64,000 bases of DNA. Origin: Aureococcus anophagefferens. Its lineage: Eukaryota > Sar > Pelagophyceae > Pelagomonadales > Pelagomonadaceae. The position numbers were made by a program, and so were the translations under genes. Positions 57,060-64,000 of the stretch are shown piece after piece. The notes below the pieces were generated by a model. The model saw only the letters and a program-made list of their open reading frames with translations. It was not told the origin of the DNA and did not search any database. The stretch spans positions 216,802 through 280,801 of the forward strand of contig NW_008705586.1 in NCBI RefSeq assembly GCF_000186865.1, in the 5' to 3' direction. How positions within the stretch are numbered: the first letter of the stretch is position 1; every line of letters begins with the position of its first letter.

Positions 57060-57782
57060 CTAAGCCGAGTACGTGTAGTTGACGTACGCCGGGTGATCCG
57101 TGGGCTCGTACGTGGGCTCGGCGGACGGTGCGGGGAACGGCTGCGGCGTCGGGACGAGCGTGGGCGCGTAGGTCGGCATCGTCGAGAACGTCGGCGAGAC
57201 GGTCGGAGAAGACGTGGGGACGTACGTCGGCATGGGCGAGAACGTGGGCGAGTCGACGGGGCTTGTGGTCGGACTGTAGGTCGGTTCCTGGCTAAACGTC
57301 GGCCGCGGGACGGGCACGCCGGTGGGCGAGTACGTGGGCATGGCCGTGGGTGAATCGTTCGGCGCGGTCGTCGGCGTATTCGTGGGCGTGTACGTGGGCT
57401 CGGTCGACGGGTAGGGGAAGGGCATCGAGGTGGGGACGGGCGTGGGCGAGTAGGTCGGCATCGTCGAGACGGTAGGGCTGTCGTTGGGCGAGGCGGTAGG
57501 CGCGTACGTCGGCTCCGGGCTGAAGGTGGGCGAGTCGACGGGCGACGTCGTCGGGGCATAGGTCGGGATCATGGTCGGGCTTGGCACGGGCGCCGACGAA
57601 GGGACTGACGTCGGACTGTAGGTGGGCATGAAGGTCGGGCTGTCGTTGGGAGCAGCCGTGGGAGTGGCCGTGGGCTCGTAGGTCGCCACGAAGTCTTCGA
57701 GCTGGCGCGCGCCGCGCAGGTTGCTCTTCTGCGCGTTGGCGAGGCTCGACAGCGCGACGGTCACTGCGAGCACGCGCATCAT
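57060..57782 (-). CDS. secreted mucin-like PT-rich repeat protein
   Basis: 240 residues. The signal peptide is MMRVLAVTVALSSLANAQ, followed by a short NLRGARQLEDF segment. From residue 34 almost every residue is P, T, S, Y, A, V or M, in degenerate 12-16-residue repeats built on PTYSPT and NDSPT (TFSPEPTYAPTASPNDSPT). It ends YVNYTYSA without a TM helix. This composition is typical of heavily O-glycosylated, Tyr-containing wall or mucilage glycoproteins; Tyr could cross-link. Its start faces, across 138 bp, a gene resembling Ser/Hyp O-galactosyltransferases. Confidence 0.8.
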   Translation of the reverse strand: MMRVLAVTVALSSLANAQKSNLRGARQLEDFVATYEPTATPTAAPNDSPTFMPTYSPTSVPSSAPVPSPTMIPTYAPTTSPVDSPTFSPEPTYAPTASPNDSPTVSTMPTYSPTPVPTSMPFPYPSTEPTYTPTNTPTTAPNDSPTAMPTYSPTGVPVPRPTFSQEPTYSPTTSPVDSPTFSPMPTYVPTSSPTVSPTFSTMPTYAPTLVPTPQPFPAPSAEPTYEPTDHPAYVNYTYSA

Positions 57783-57920
57783 TGCAACTGTGGTTGGAGG
57801 GCGATGGGGCTGCGTGGCGGCGATGCGGGGCTAGAACGCAGATCGGAAGATCGTTAAGGGAAGCACCATCAACATGTACTTCGTCGCCGAGACGTTGCCC
57901 CACTGCCACAGCAAGCAGCT

Positions 57921-59600
57921 ATGCGTCGCCCGCAAGCGTCCGCGGGCGTGCGGCTGCGCCAGCTCTGCGCCGCTTTGGTGGGCGCCGCGGGCGTGTACGC
58001 GCTGATCAACATGCACCAGGGCCTGGAGCTGCACCAGGAGGCCGTGCCGCACTCCGTGCCGCGGCCGCGGACCGTGCCCGTGCGGGAGCTGCGGCAGCAG
58101 GCGCGCGAGGTGCACAAGGTCGTGGCCAAGGCGCGCGCGGCGGCGGCGGCGCAGCCGCCAGCGGCGGCGCACGCGGCGGCCGGGGCGCCGGCGGCCTGGG
58201 TCGCGCCCGTGCGCCGCGTGACGCACGTCGAGCCGGAACCGCGCGCGCCGCCGAAGGCGCCGCAGCCACCACCACCACCACCACCACCGCCGCCGCCGCC
58301 GCCGCCGAAGGCGCCGCAGCCACGACCACCGCCACCACTCACACAAAGCACCGCCATCGACGAGTCGTACCACGTCGTCTTCTCGACGGGCTGCAGCGAG
58401 TTCCAGGACTGGCAGTCGATCGGCGTCTTCTCGAGCGCCGAGGCCGTCGACCAGCGCGGCGTCATCACGCGCATCGCGAGCGGCTGCAGCGACGCCCAAA
58501 AGGTCAGCATCTCCCACGCCATGTCGCACCTGCCGCCGCGGTGCCGCGTCTTCTACGCGCCGGACACGACCCTCAAGGACCACGCGGGCCACTACTACAA
58601 GTACGCGAACAAGCCCCTGGGCATGATGCACTGGCTCGACGAGACGCCCATCCCCGGCGACGCGACCATCGCGCTCATCGACCCCGACTTTTACTTCCTG
58701 CGGCCCCTCTGGCACGACTCCTTCGACGACCCCGCGGCTTATTTCGCGACGGGCGGCGCGAAGTCGACGCCCTTCCCCGCGCCCCTCGTCGCCGGGACCA
58801 TGATCGCCCAGCGCTACGGCATCGGCGGCAAGCCCTGGACGCGGGCGCCGGGCCGCAACGGCCAGAAGGACTGGAAGCTCGCCGAGTACCTCGCGTCCGT
58901 CGGCCGGCCGGCGTCGCCCGCGGCGGCCGCGGACCTCACGGAGAGCCGGGCCTCGACCTTCTACAGCATCGGCGCGCCCTACATCGCCCTCGCGGCGGAC
59001 TGGCGGCCCATCGCGACGAACTGGACGCACCTCATGCCCATGGCCGTCGCGCGGAATTTCGGGAATCTGGCGGAGATGTACGCGATGGTCGTCGCCGTCG
59101 CCGACCTGGGCATCCGGCCGGCCATGATCAACAGCATGATGGTCAGCAACACGGGCGCCGGCGACGAGGCCTGGCCCTGGGTCGACGCGATCCCGAAGGC
59201 GCGCACGTGCGACCCGGCGATTTTGACCGACGACTCGCTCAAGCTGCCCCACTTCCTCCACTACTGCCAGCGCTACGAGCACGTCGACAAGCCCCCCTAC
59301 GCCGACACGGCCTGGATCTTCTCCAAGTACCAGGTCCCCGACGAGATCCTCCAGTGCCCCGCGGGCTCCGCGTCGCTCGAGGACGCGCCGCGGGCGGCGA
59401 AGAAGCAGGGCGGCGACCGCAAGCGCATGAAGCTCGCCGACGACGGCTTCCTGCCCGAGCCGCCCGTCGCCGTCGACTACCCTGAGTCGACGAAGACGAA
59501 GCGCAACGTCTTCTCCTTCTGCATCGCGACGCGCCGCACGAACCTCGCCGCGCGCGACTACCGCCGGTGGTTCTGCGAGCAGAGCCACGCGGACCGGTAA
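57921..59600 (+). CDS. peptidyl-Ser/Hyp O-glycosyltransferase-like (SGT/HPAT-type) protein
   Basis: 559 residues. A type-II anchor (LCAALVGAAGVYALINM) is followed by a Pro-rich stem with a 14-residue polyproline run. The catalytic region begins HVVFSTGCSEFQDWQSIGVF and continues VITRIASGCSDAQ, APDTTL...YYKYANKPLGMMHWLDE and IALIDPDFYFLRPL (acidic DPD metal motif). It resembles the peptidyl-serine alpha-galactosyltransferases and hydroxyproline arabinosyltransferases of plants and algae (GT95/GT96-like), which share the FSTxCxxYQDWQ opening. Golgi O-glycosylation of Ser/Hyp-rich proteins is the expected role. Confidence 0.8.
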   Translation: MRRPQASAGVRLRQLCAALVGAAGVYALINMHQGLELHQEAVPHSVPRPRTVPVRELRQQAREVHKVVAKARAAAAAQPPAAAHAAAGAPAAWVAPVRRVTHVEPEPRAPPKAPQPPPPPPPPPPPPPPKAPQPRPPPPLTQSTAIDESYHVVFSTGCSEFQDWQSIGVFSSAEAVDQRGVITRIASGCSDAQKVSISHAMSHLPPRCRVFYAPDTTLKDHAGHYYKYANKPLGMMHWLDETPIPGDATIALIDPDFYFLRPLWHDSFDDPAAYFATGGAKSTPFPAPLVAGTMIAQRYGIGGKPWTRAPGRNGQKDWKLAEYLASVGRPASPAAAADLTESRASTFYSIGAPYIALAADWRPIATNWTHLMPMAVARNFGNLAEMYAMVVAVADLGIRPAMINSMMVSNTGAGDEAWPWVDAIPKARTCDPAILTDDSLKLPHFLHYCQRYEHVDKPPYADTAWIFSKYQVPDEILQCPAGSASLEDAPRAAKKQGGDRKRMKLADDGFLPEPPVAVDYPESTKTKRNVFSFCIATRRTNLAARDYRRWFCEQSHADR

Positions 59601-59759
59601 CGTACGATGCCCGCCGAGCGAGACGTGTCAGGGTAAGGGTCCCGTGTATGTCCGCGTCTCTGCGCGACGCGTCCAGCGAGGTCTTTTGAAATTAAAGCGC
59701 GCGCCGCGGGGACGGCGCGGGCGGGGCCCCGCCGCCGCCGACGGCGCGCGGGTCGGGGC

Positions 59760-60472
59760 TTACGCCTCGTCGAGCTCCGGCGGCGCCTCGCCGGAGAGGT
59801 CGAGGCCCGCGCAGGCCTCGAGGGACGCCTTGAGCGCCGCGGCCGTCGCGGACTTGCCCCCCAACACGATCTTGACGCGGTCGTCCTCGGTGACGTAGCC
59901 CGCGAAGTCGGCGGCGGCGGGCGCGACGTAGGCCGTGATGGGCAGCTCGACGGGCGGGCGCAGGGGCATGCGCTCGAGGCAGTGGGCCATGGCCGTCGCG
60001 CCGAGCTTGAGGTCGTCGGTGATCACGCGGCACGGCGTCCGCGTCGCCGGCGCGTCGCCCTCGGAGACGTAGAGCGCCGGCGCGGCCTCGAGGGCCTCGG
60101 CGACGTCGTCGAAGGCGTCGTCGAAGGCGTCCTCGTCGTCGATCTCCGGGGCCTGCGGGGGGACGAGGGTTCCGGCGGCCTCGGCGGCGCGGCGGGGACG
60201 CGGCGACGCGCGGCGGCGCCCTTGCCCGAGGGCTTCGCGGGCTTCTTCCCGAGGAGCTTCGCGGCGGCCGACGCCTTGGTGAGGCGGAAGGCCTGGGCCG
60301 ACGGCGTCACCCCGTCGCCGTTCAGGGACCAGTTCAGGGCGTAGTCGAGGCCGGGGCCCTCGCGCGGGAAGGCGATGTGCTCCGCGTCCTCGGTGTTACG
60401 CGCGAGGGCGAGGGTCCGCGCCGCCGTTCGCCTCGGCAGGACCACGCGAGCGGCGCGCGCGATGGCTGCCAT
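59760..60472 (-). CDS. probable mitochondrial protein of unknown function
   Basis: Exons are complement(60200-60472) and complement(59760-60152), with a 47-nt GT-AG intron at 60153-60199, giving 221 residues. The N-terminus MAAIARAARVVLPRRTAART is a good mitochondrial presequence. Other segments are ALNWSLNGDGVTPSAQAFRL, an acidic stretch EIDDEDAFDDAFDDVAEALE, then TPCRVITDDLKLGATAMAHC and ITAYVAPAAADFAGYV. No family is recognised. The splice is supported by frame restoration and by the acidic/hydrophobic protein character on both sides. Confidence 0.55.
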
Positions 60473-60606
60473 GGACTTGTTTCGCACCCACCTTGTCGCC
60501 TCGCTCTCCCGCCGATGAGTCCCGGTGATGTTGCCGCCGATCGTGCCGCAAGGCAGCAGCCCGCCACGACGATGATGCGGGAGAATGCCCCCCCGCCGCG
60601 GCGCCA

Positions 60607-61755
60607 ATGGCTCAACTACGACTGGTTCATCATGTGCGCGCCGCCTCCGCCCTCTCCCCCGAACCCGCGCGCGCCCGCAGGCTCGTCTGCGGCGTGCTCC
60701 TCCAGCTCATCGTGACCCTCGACTACGCCGCCATCGGCGCGGCGACGAAGGAGTTCATGGAGGCGCACTACGCGACGTTCCAGAACGGCGACGCGGCGCC
60801 CCTCGTCGCGCGGTCCCTCGCGCGCGAGGCCGGCGACTTCGAGCCGCGGAACCTCGCGGCCGCGCCGGCGCTCCGCTGCGGCGCCGAGGCGCTCGAGAGC
60901 AAGAGCTCGCGCGCCGCGCACTACGGCAGCGCGGCGGCCGTGAAGACGGACGTCGTCTCGACGTTCCGCGGCATGCGCGGGTCGAGCTACCAGTGGAGCT
61001 ACAGGGTGACCTTCGTGAACCAGGGCTCCGCGACGGTCCAACTACTGACGCGGGCGTGGCGCTTCGCGGACGCGTTCGGCGGCGTCACGGAGGTGTCGGG
61101 CCCCGGCGTCCGCGGCGACACGCCCGTGCTGCGCGGGGGCGAGTCCTGGAGCTACGAGTCCGGCACGACGCTGCCGACGGCGACGGGCAGCTTCTACGGG
61201 TCCTTCTCCTTCGAGATCCTCGAGCTCCCCGGCGGCCGCGACGACTTCTACTGGGACGACGCGCCGCTGCGCGCGGGCGACACCTTCGTCGCGCCCGTGG
61301 ACCGGCTCGCGCTGACGGCGTCGGCGTCGGCCTTCGCGGCGCCCTGGGAGGCCGCGTGCCCCGCGCCGGACGGGCGGCTGCCCTGCACGGCGGTCAACGC
61401 GACGCGGCGCGTCATCGTCGGCGTGACGGCGTCGCCCAAGGGCGGCGACGGTCTGTACGGCTACGACGTCCAGATCAACAACGCGCGCAACGGGCCCGTG
61501 CGCGTCGTCGCGCACGAGTGGAAGGTCGCGTCGCCGTCGGGCGAGCCGCTCGACGTCGTCCGCGGCCTCGGCCTCGGCCGCGGCGGCGAGGCGGTCATCG
61601 ACGCGGGCGACGCGGTCCGCTTCGCCGGCGAGCTCGAGTGCGGCCGACCCGACGGCGCGTGCGTCGTCGTGGGGACGTTCCGCGTCCGCCTCGGCGACGC
61701 GACGGTCGACGTCGCGACGGGCGCGTTCGCGCTGCGACCGGACTGCGCGCCGTAA
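60607..61755 (+). CDS. ApaG-domain protein (apparently tandem)
   Basis: 382 residues with an N-terminal hydrophobic segment (LVCGVLLQLIVTLDYAAIGA) that could be a leader. Residues about 130-220 are a clear ApaG fold: YQWSYRVTFVNQGSATVQLL, RAWRFADAFGGVTEVSGPGV, VRGDTPVLRGGESWSYESGT and LPTATGSFYGSFSFE. Residues about 265-375 repeat the same order in degenerate form (YGYDVQINNARNGPVRVVAH, EWKVASPSGEPLDVVRGLGL, FAGELEC). ApaG is a small Ig-like domain found alone in bacteria and in FBXO3/POLDIP2-type eukaryotic proteins; the ligand is unknown. Confidence 0.75.
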   Translation: MAQLRLVHHVRAASALSPEPARARRLVCGVLLQLIVTLDYAAIGAATKEFMEAHYATFQNGDAAPLVARSLAREAGDFEPRNLAAAPALRCGAEALESKSSRAAHYGSAAAVKTDVVSTFRGMRGSSYQWSYRVTFVNQGSATVQLLTRAWRFADAFGGVTEVSGPGVRGDTPVLRGGESWSYESGTTLPTATGSFYGSFSFEILELPGGRDDFYWDDAPLRAGDTFVAPVDRLALTASASAFAAPWEAACPAPDGRLPCTAVNATRRVIVGVTASPKGGDGLYGYDVQINNARNGPVRVVAHEWKVASPSGEPLDVVRGLGLGRGGEAVIDAGDAVRFAGELECGRPDGACVVVGTFRVRLGDATVDVATGAFALRPDCAP

Positions 61756-61895
61756 TAACTTTGGGAGTATAGGTTGTTGCGGCGACAGTGCTTGACGGCG
61801 TCGGACGGCGCCGCGGAGGCCTCCGCGGCCGCGGGCGACGACCGGCCCGGGCCCGCGTCGGACTGCCGCAGCAACAGCGTGACGCAGAGGCCACG

Positions 61896-62447
61896 ATGGG
61901 GCGCCTCAGCCTAGCAGTGATCGCGCTGGTCGCCACGACGGCTGGCGCGCTCACGGCCACGCGCCGCCAGATGGGCGTCGGCATCGCGTCGACCGTCGCG
62001 ACGGCCTTCGCGGCGCCGGCGCTCGCCGCCGACGACGAGGTGCTCGTCACGGGCGTCGCCAGCCTCGCCGAGGGCGCGGCGCCGACCTTCGACAGCGAGA
62101 CGGCCGCCTTGTACGTGACGATCAAGCGCGGCGCGGCGCCGCAGCAGGTCATCGGCCTCATGAAGGGCGCGCCGGACCCGGCGCTCGGCGCGGTCCGCGT
62201 GCCGCTCAAGGGCGTGTCGTTCCCGTACTCGTTCAAGGTCACGAAGAAGGACCTCTTCGCCGACGCCGTGCTGCCGGCCGACACGACGAACCTCGCGCTC
62301 ACGGTGTCCGCGCGCCTCGACGGCGACGGCGTCGCGGCGACGCGCGGGCCGGACGACCTCGTGGGCTCCGCGTTCTACAACGTCGGCAACGGCGCGGCGC
62401 AGATCACGCTGACGCCCCGGGGCCTCGTCAGCAAGGCGATGAAGTAA
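61896..62447 (+). CDS. thylakoid-lumen-targeted protein of unknown function
   Basis: 183 residues. The leader is bipartite: a signal peptide (MGRLSLAVIALVATTAGA), then LTATRRQMGVGIASTVATAF ending AAPALA|ADDE, a twin-arginine lumen-targeting signal with an AxA cleavage site. The mature 135 residues are a beta-rich domain (ALYVTIKRGAAPQQVIGLMK, VRVPLKGVSFPYSFKVTKKD, NLALTVSARLDGDGVAATRG). They faintly recall the C-terminal domain of cytochrome-c-biogenesis CcmI/CycH, which I do not press. The next gene's stop is only 7 bp away. Confidence 0.7.
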   Translation: MGRLSLAVIALVATTAGALTATRRQMGVGIASTVATAFAAPALAADDEVLVTGVASLAEGAAPTFDSETAALYVTIKRGAAPQQVIGLMKGAPDPALGAVRVPLKGVSFPYSFKVTKKDLFADAVLPADTTNLALTVSARLDGDGVAATRGPDDLVGSAFYNVGNGAAQITLTPRGLVSKAMK

Positions 62448-62454
62448 GTTCAGT

Positions 62455-63414
62455 TTAGGGCGGAAAGTGGGCGGCGACGGTCGCCTGGCCCGGCCGCGAC
62501 GCGTCGCAGACGCCCTCGTTGACGAGCCAGAGCGTGTGCGCGTAGCGGAGCGCGTCCGGGTCCTCCGTGGGCAGGACCTCGTGGACGATGCGATCGGAGA
62601 AGAAGCACACGAGCCGGTCGCCGACGGGCTCGACGTCCACGGGCTCGCCCGGGCCGTCGCCGTCCGGCACCCAGAGCCGGAGCGCGCCGCCGCCGCGCCA
62701 TCGGTCGTCCTGGAGGTAGAAGATGACCGTGAGCCAGCGCTTGTCCGCGGGCCCGGAGCCGTCGGCGCAGGCGTTGTCCACGTGGCGCGGGTAGGCGCCG
62801 CTCGGCAGCGTGACCGCGAGCTTCGTCCCGTAGGCCGACGTCGACACGCGCTGCGCGGCGCCCGCGGCCTCGAGGAAGCCGTTGAGAGCCTCGGGCAGCG
62901 TCAGGAGCATGTCCCGCGTATACACCAGCACGTGCGGCGCGTCGTCAAAGTCCGACGGCTCCGGCTCGCAGCTCAGCACCGCCTCCTTGTCGAACGCGAC
63001 GCCGTCGCGGCCCACGGACCGGCTGGGGCCGAAGCGGCCGACGTCGCGGAGCCGCGCCGCGTCCTCGCGCATCGCGGCGACGGCGTCGGCCCCCAAAAAG
63101 TCGTCGATGACGACGTAGGGCTCGTCGCGCTCGAAGAGCGCGGACCAGAGCTGCGGCGCGACCTCGCGCGCGCGCGCCGCGGCGCCGAGCAGCGGTAGAC
63201 CCGTTTCCTCGCACTCGGGGATCATCGCGTAGCAGCGCGTCGAGCGCCGCGTCCATCGCTGCGTCGCAAGTCCCGGAATCCTCGCGTAGCAGCGCGTCGA
63301 GCGCTGCGTCCATCGCTGCGTCGCCGGCCGCGGTGCGAGGCGCCGAAGCATGGCCGCGTTTCGGAGAGCCATCGCTCCGGAGAGCGTTTTGCCAGAGAGC
63401 CCTCTGGAGGGCAC
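62455..63414 (-). CDS. 2-oxoglutarate/Fe(II) oxygenase (prolyl-4-hydroxylase-like)
   Basis: 319 residues. The basic N-terminal 65 residues could be an organelle leader and contain a 19-residue duplication (ATQRWTQRSTRCYARIPG). The catalytic double-stranded helix has YPRHVDNACADG (HxD), KRWLTVIFYLQDDRWRGGGA, LRLWVP, VGDRLVCFFSDRIVHEVLPT (distal His) and RYAHTLWLV, with Arg for 2OG. All iron ligands are present. Prolyl-4-hydroxylase-like enzymes modify Pro in secreted or regulatory proteins; the substrate here is open. A start at 63372 is also possible. Confidence 0.8.
   Translation of the reverse strand: MPSRGLSGKTLSGAMALRNAAMLRRLAPRPATQRWTQRSTRCYARIPGLATQRWTRRSTRCYAMIPECEETGLPLLGAAARAREVAPQLWSALFERDEPYVVIDDFLGADAVAAMREDAARLRDVGRFGPSRSVGRDGVAFDKEAVLSCEPEPSDFDDAPHVLVYTRDMLLTLPEALNGFLEAAGAAQRVSTSAYGTKLAVTLPSGAYPRHVDNACADGSGPADKRWLTVIFYLQDDRWRGGGALRLWVPDGDGPGEPVDVEPVGDRLVCFFSDRIVHEVLPTEDPDALRYAHTLWLVNEGVCDASRPGQATVAAHFPP
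63226..63325. repeat. 57-bp-period tandem duplication in a leader-coding region
   Basis: CGCGTAGCAGCGCGTCGAGC-type units start at 63226 and 63283. They match over about 42 bp and encode the repeated ATQRWT(Q/R)RSTRCYA(R/M)IP of the oxygenase N-terminus. Confidence 0.8.
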
Positions 63415-63442
63415 GGAGCCGCTCTGAAGAGCCGCCGCGCAT

Positions 63443-64000
63443 ATGGCCGCTCAGGCGTCGTCGTCGGCCGCGGACGTCGAATGGAAGCCGAATGCGTCGT
63501 TCCTCGCGGCCTGCGAGAGCTTGGGGCTCGACGAGCCGGCGATCAGCGACGGCGAGGTCAAGTACGACGCTGAAACGGACACGGTCTACGCGCCGACGCG
63601 CGAGGCCGTCGCCGAGTTCCGAGGCCAGCCGAAGGACGACGGCGCGCCGGACCCGCTGGAGGCCGCCGTCGCGACGGCGCGCGCGGAAAAGGCGCGCGGC
63701 AACGGCCTGCTCGCGGCGGGCGACGCCGGCGCCGCGACCGCGGCGTACGAGGCCGCGATCGCGGCCGTCGACGGCGTCGCCGAGCGCGCGCGGACGGTGC
63801 TGCTAGGCCGGCGCCTCATCGCCCACGACCGCGAGGGCACGTCGCCCCTCGCGCTGGCGGCGAAGGAGTCGAAGGCGCTCGCGCGCGACTGCCGGCTCAA
63901 CATCGCCGCCGCGAGACTGGCGACGGGCGACGCCGCGGGCGCGCTGCGCGCCTGCGACGCCGCGGCGGCCGTGCAGGACCTCCCGCTCGAACCGGCGCAG
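63443..64000 (+). CDS. TPR-containing protein, 3' part beyond the window
   Basis: The ATG at 63443 opens a frame without a stop to the window edge (186 codons). The N-terminus is MAAQASSSAADVEWKPNASF. A TPR of the co-chaperone/FKBP type follows (ARAEKARGNGLLAAGDAGAA, TAAYEAAIAAVDG), and a second helix pair with CRLNIAAARLATGDAAGALR. The EKARGNGLLAAGD start is typical of Hsp70/Hsp90 carboxylate-clamp TPRs. It is divergent from the oxygenase gene with only 28 bp between the two starts; a downstream oxygenase start would relax this. Confidence 0.65.
   Translation, partial: MAAQASSSAADVEWKPNASFLAACESLGLDEPAISDGEVKYDAETDTVYAPTREAVAEFRGQPKDDGAPDPLEAAVATARAEKARGNGLLAAGDAGAATAAYEAAIAAVDGVAERARTVLLGRRLIAHDREGTSPLALAAKESKALARDCRLNIAAARLATGDAAGALRACDAAAAVQDLPLEPAQ

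Overview
This is eukaryotic nuclear DNA from a very GC-rich, gene-dense microalga. The best fit is a pelagophyte stramenopile, Aureococcus anophagefferens or a close relative. The evidence is a TTAGGG-type telomeric array at the left edge, about 36 protein genes in 64 kb on both strands, introns of only 45-91 nt, and two proteins with bipartite leaders of the kind that target the thylakoid lumen of a heterokont-type secondary plastid. Four introns also belong to one sequence family flanked by target-site duplications, like the introner elements reported for Aureococcus. The genus is inferred; the eukaryotic, plastid-bearing nature is read from the sequence.

Layout. 1-600: telomeric variant array and subtelomere. 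0.6-8.8 kb: a TPR-repeat gene, an aldo/keto reductase, a secreted unknown, a propeller-like secreted protein with one frameshift, a glutaredoxin-2-like protein and a lumenal TPR protein. 8.8-18 kb: a nucleotidyltransferase-DMT transporter fusion, a giant GT2/GT4 glycosyltransferase and a second Golgi-type transferase. 18-34 kb: an MFS carrier, a beta-helix protein, a tubby-like protein, an alpha/beta hydrolase, a 1,780-residue IQ/WW coiled-coil protein crossed by a 50-N gap, a sulfotransferase, a kelch protein and a NUB1 homologue. 34-42.6 kb: a second sulfotransferase, a frameshifted inverted paralogue of the first TPR gene, EB1, an esterase, an MMTAG2-like protein and an MFS carrier. 42.6-43.5 kb: the only long stretch without a gene. 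43.5-54 kb: an EGF-like surface protein, a PqiA-like membrane protein, a glycosyltransferase, casein kinase 1, a START-like protein and a CLC chloride channel. 54-64 kb: a PH-PDZ-DnaJ protein, a METTL22-like methyltransferase, a mucin-like secreted protein divergent from a Ser/Hyp-O-galactosyltransferase-like gene, an ApaG protein, a lumenal protein, a 2OG oxygenase and a truncated TPR gene.

Architecture. Genes mostly alternate strand and meet tail-to-tail at 16 junctions. One pair has no base between the two stop codons (TAATTA), several are 5-25 bp apart, five carry short direct duplications and one holds a perfect 28-bp palindrome. There is no operon logic. The recurring theme is secretory-pathway glycosylation and sulfation: five glycosyltransferase-type proteins and two sulfotransferases, beside mucin-like and EGF-like surface proteins.

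The most notable signal is the family of four related introns in three genes (an MFS carrier, a PqiA-like protein and CLC, which has two). Two have perfect 8-bp target-site duplications, one matches 7/8 and one 6/8. The splice-site geometry predicts that every insertion leaves a 12-nt, four-codon scar in the mRNA. Exon structures were worked out by eye from frame continuity and family similarity, with no transcript data.
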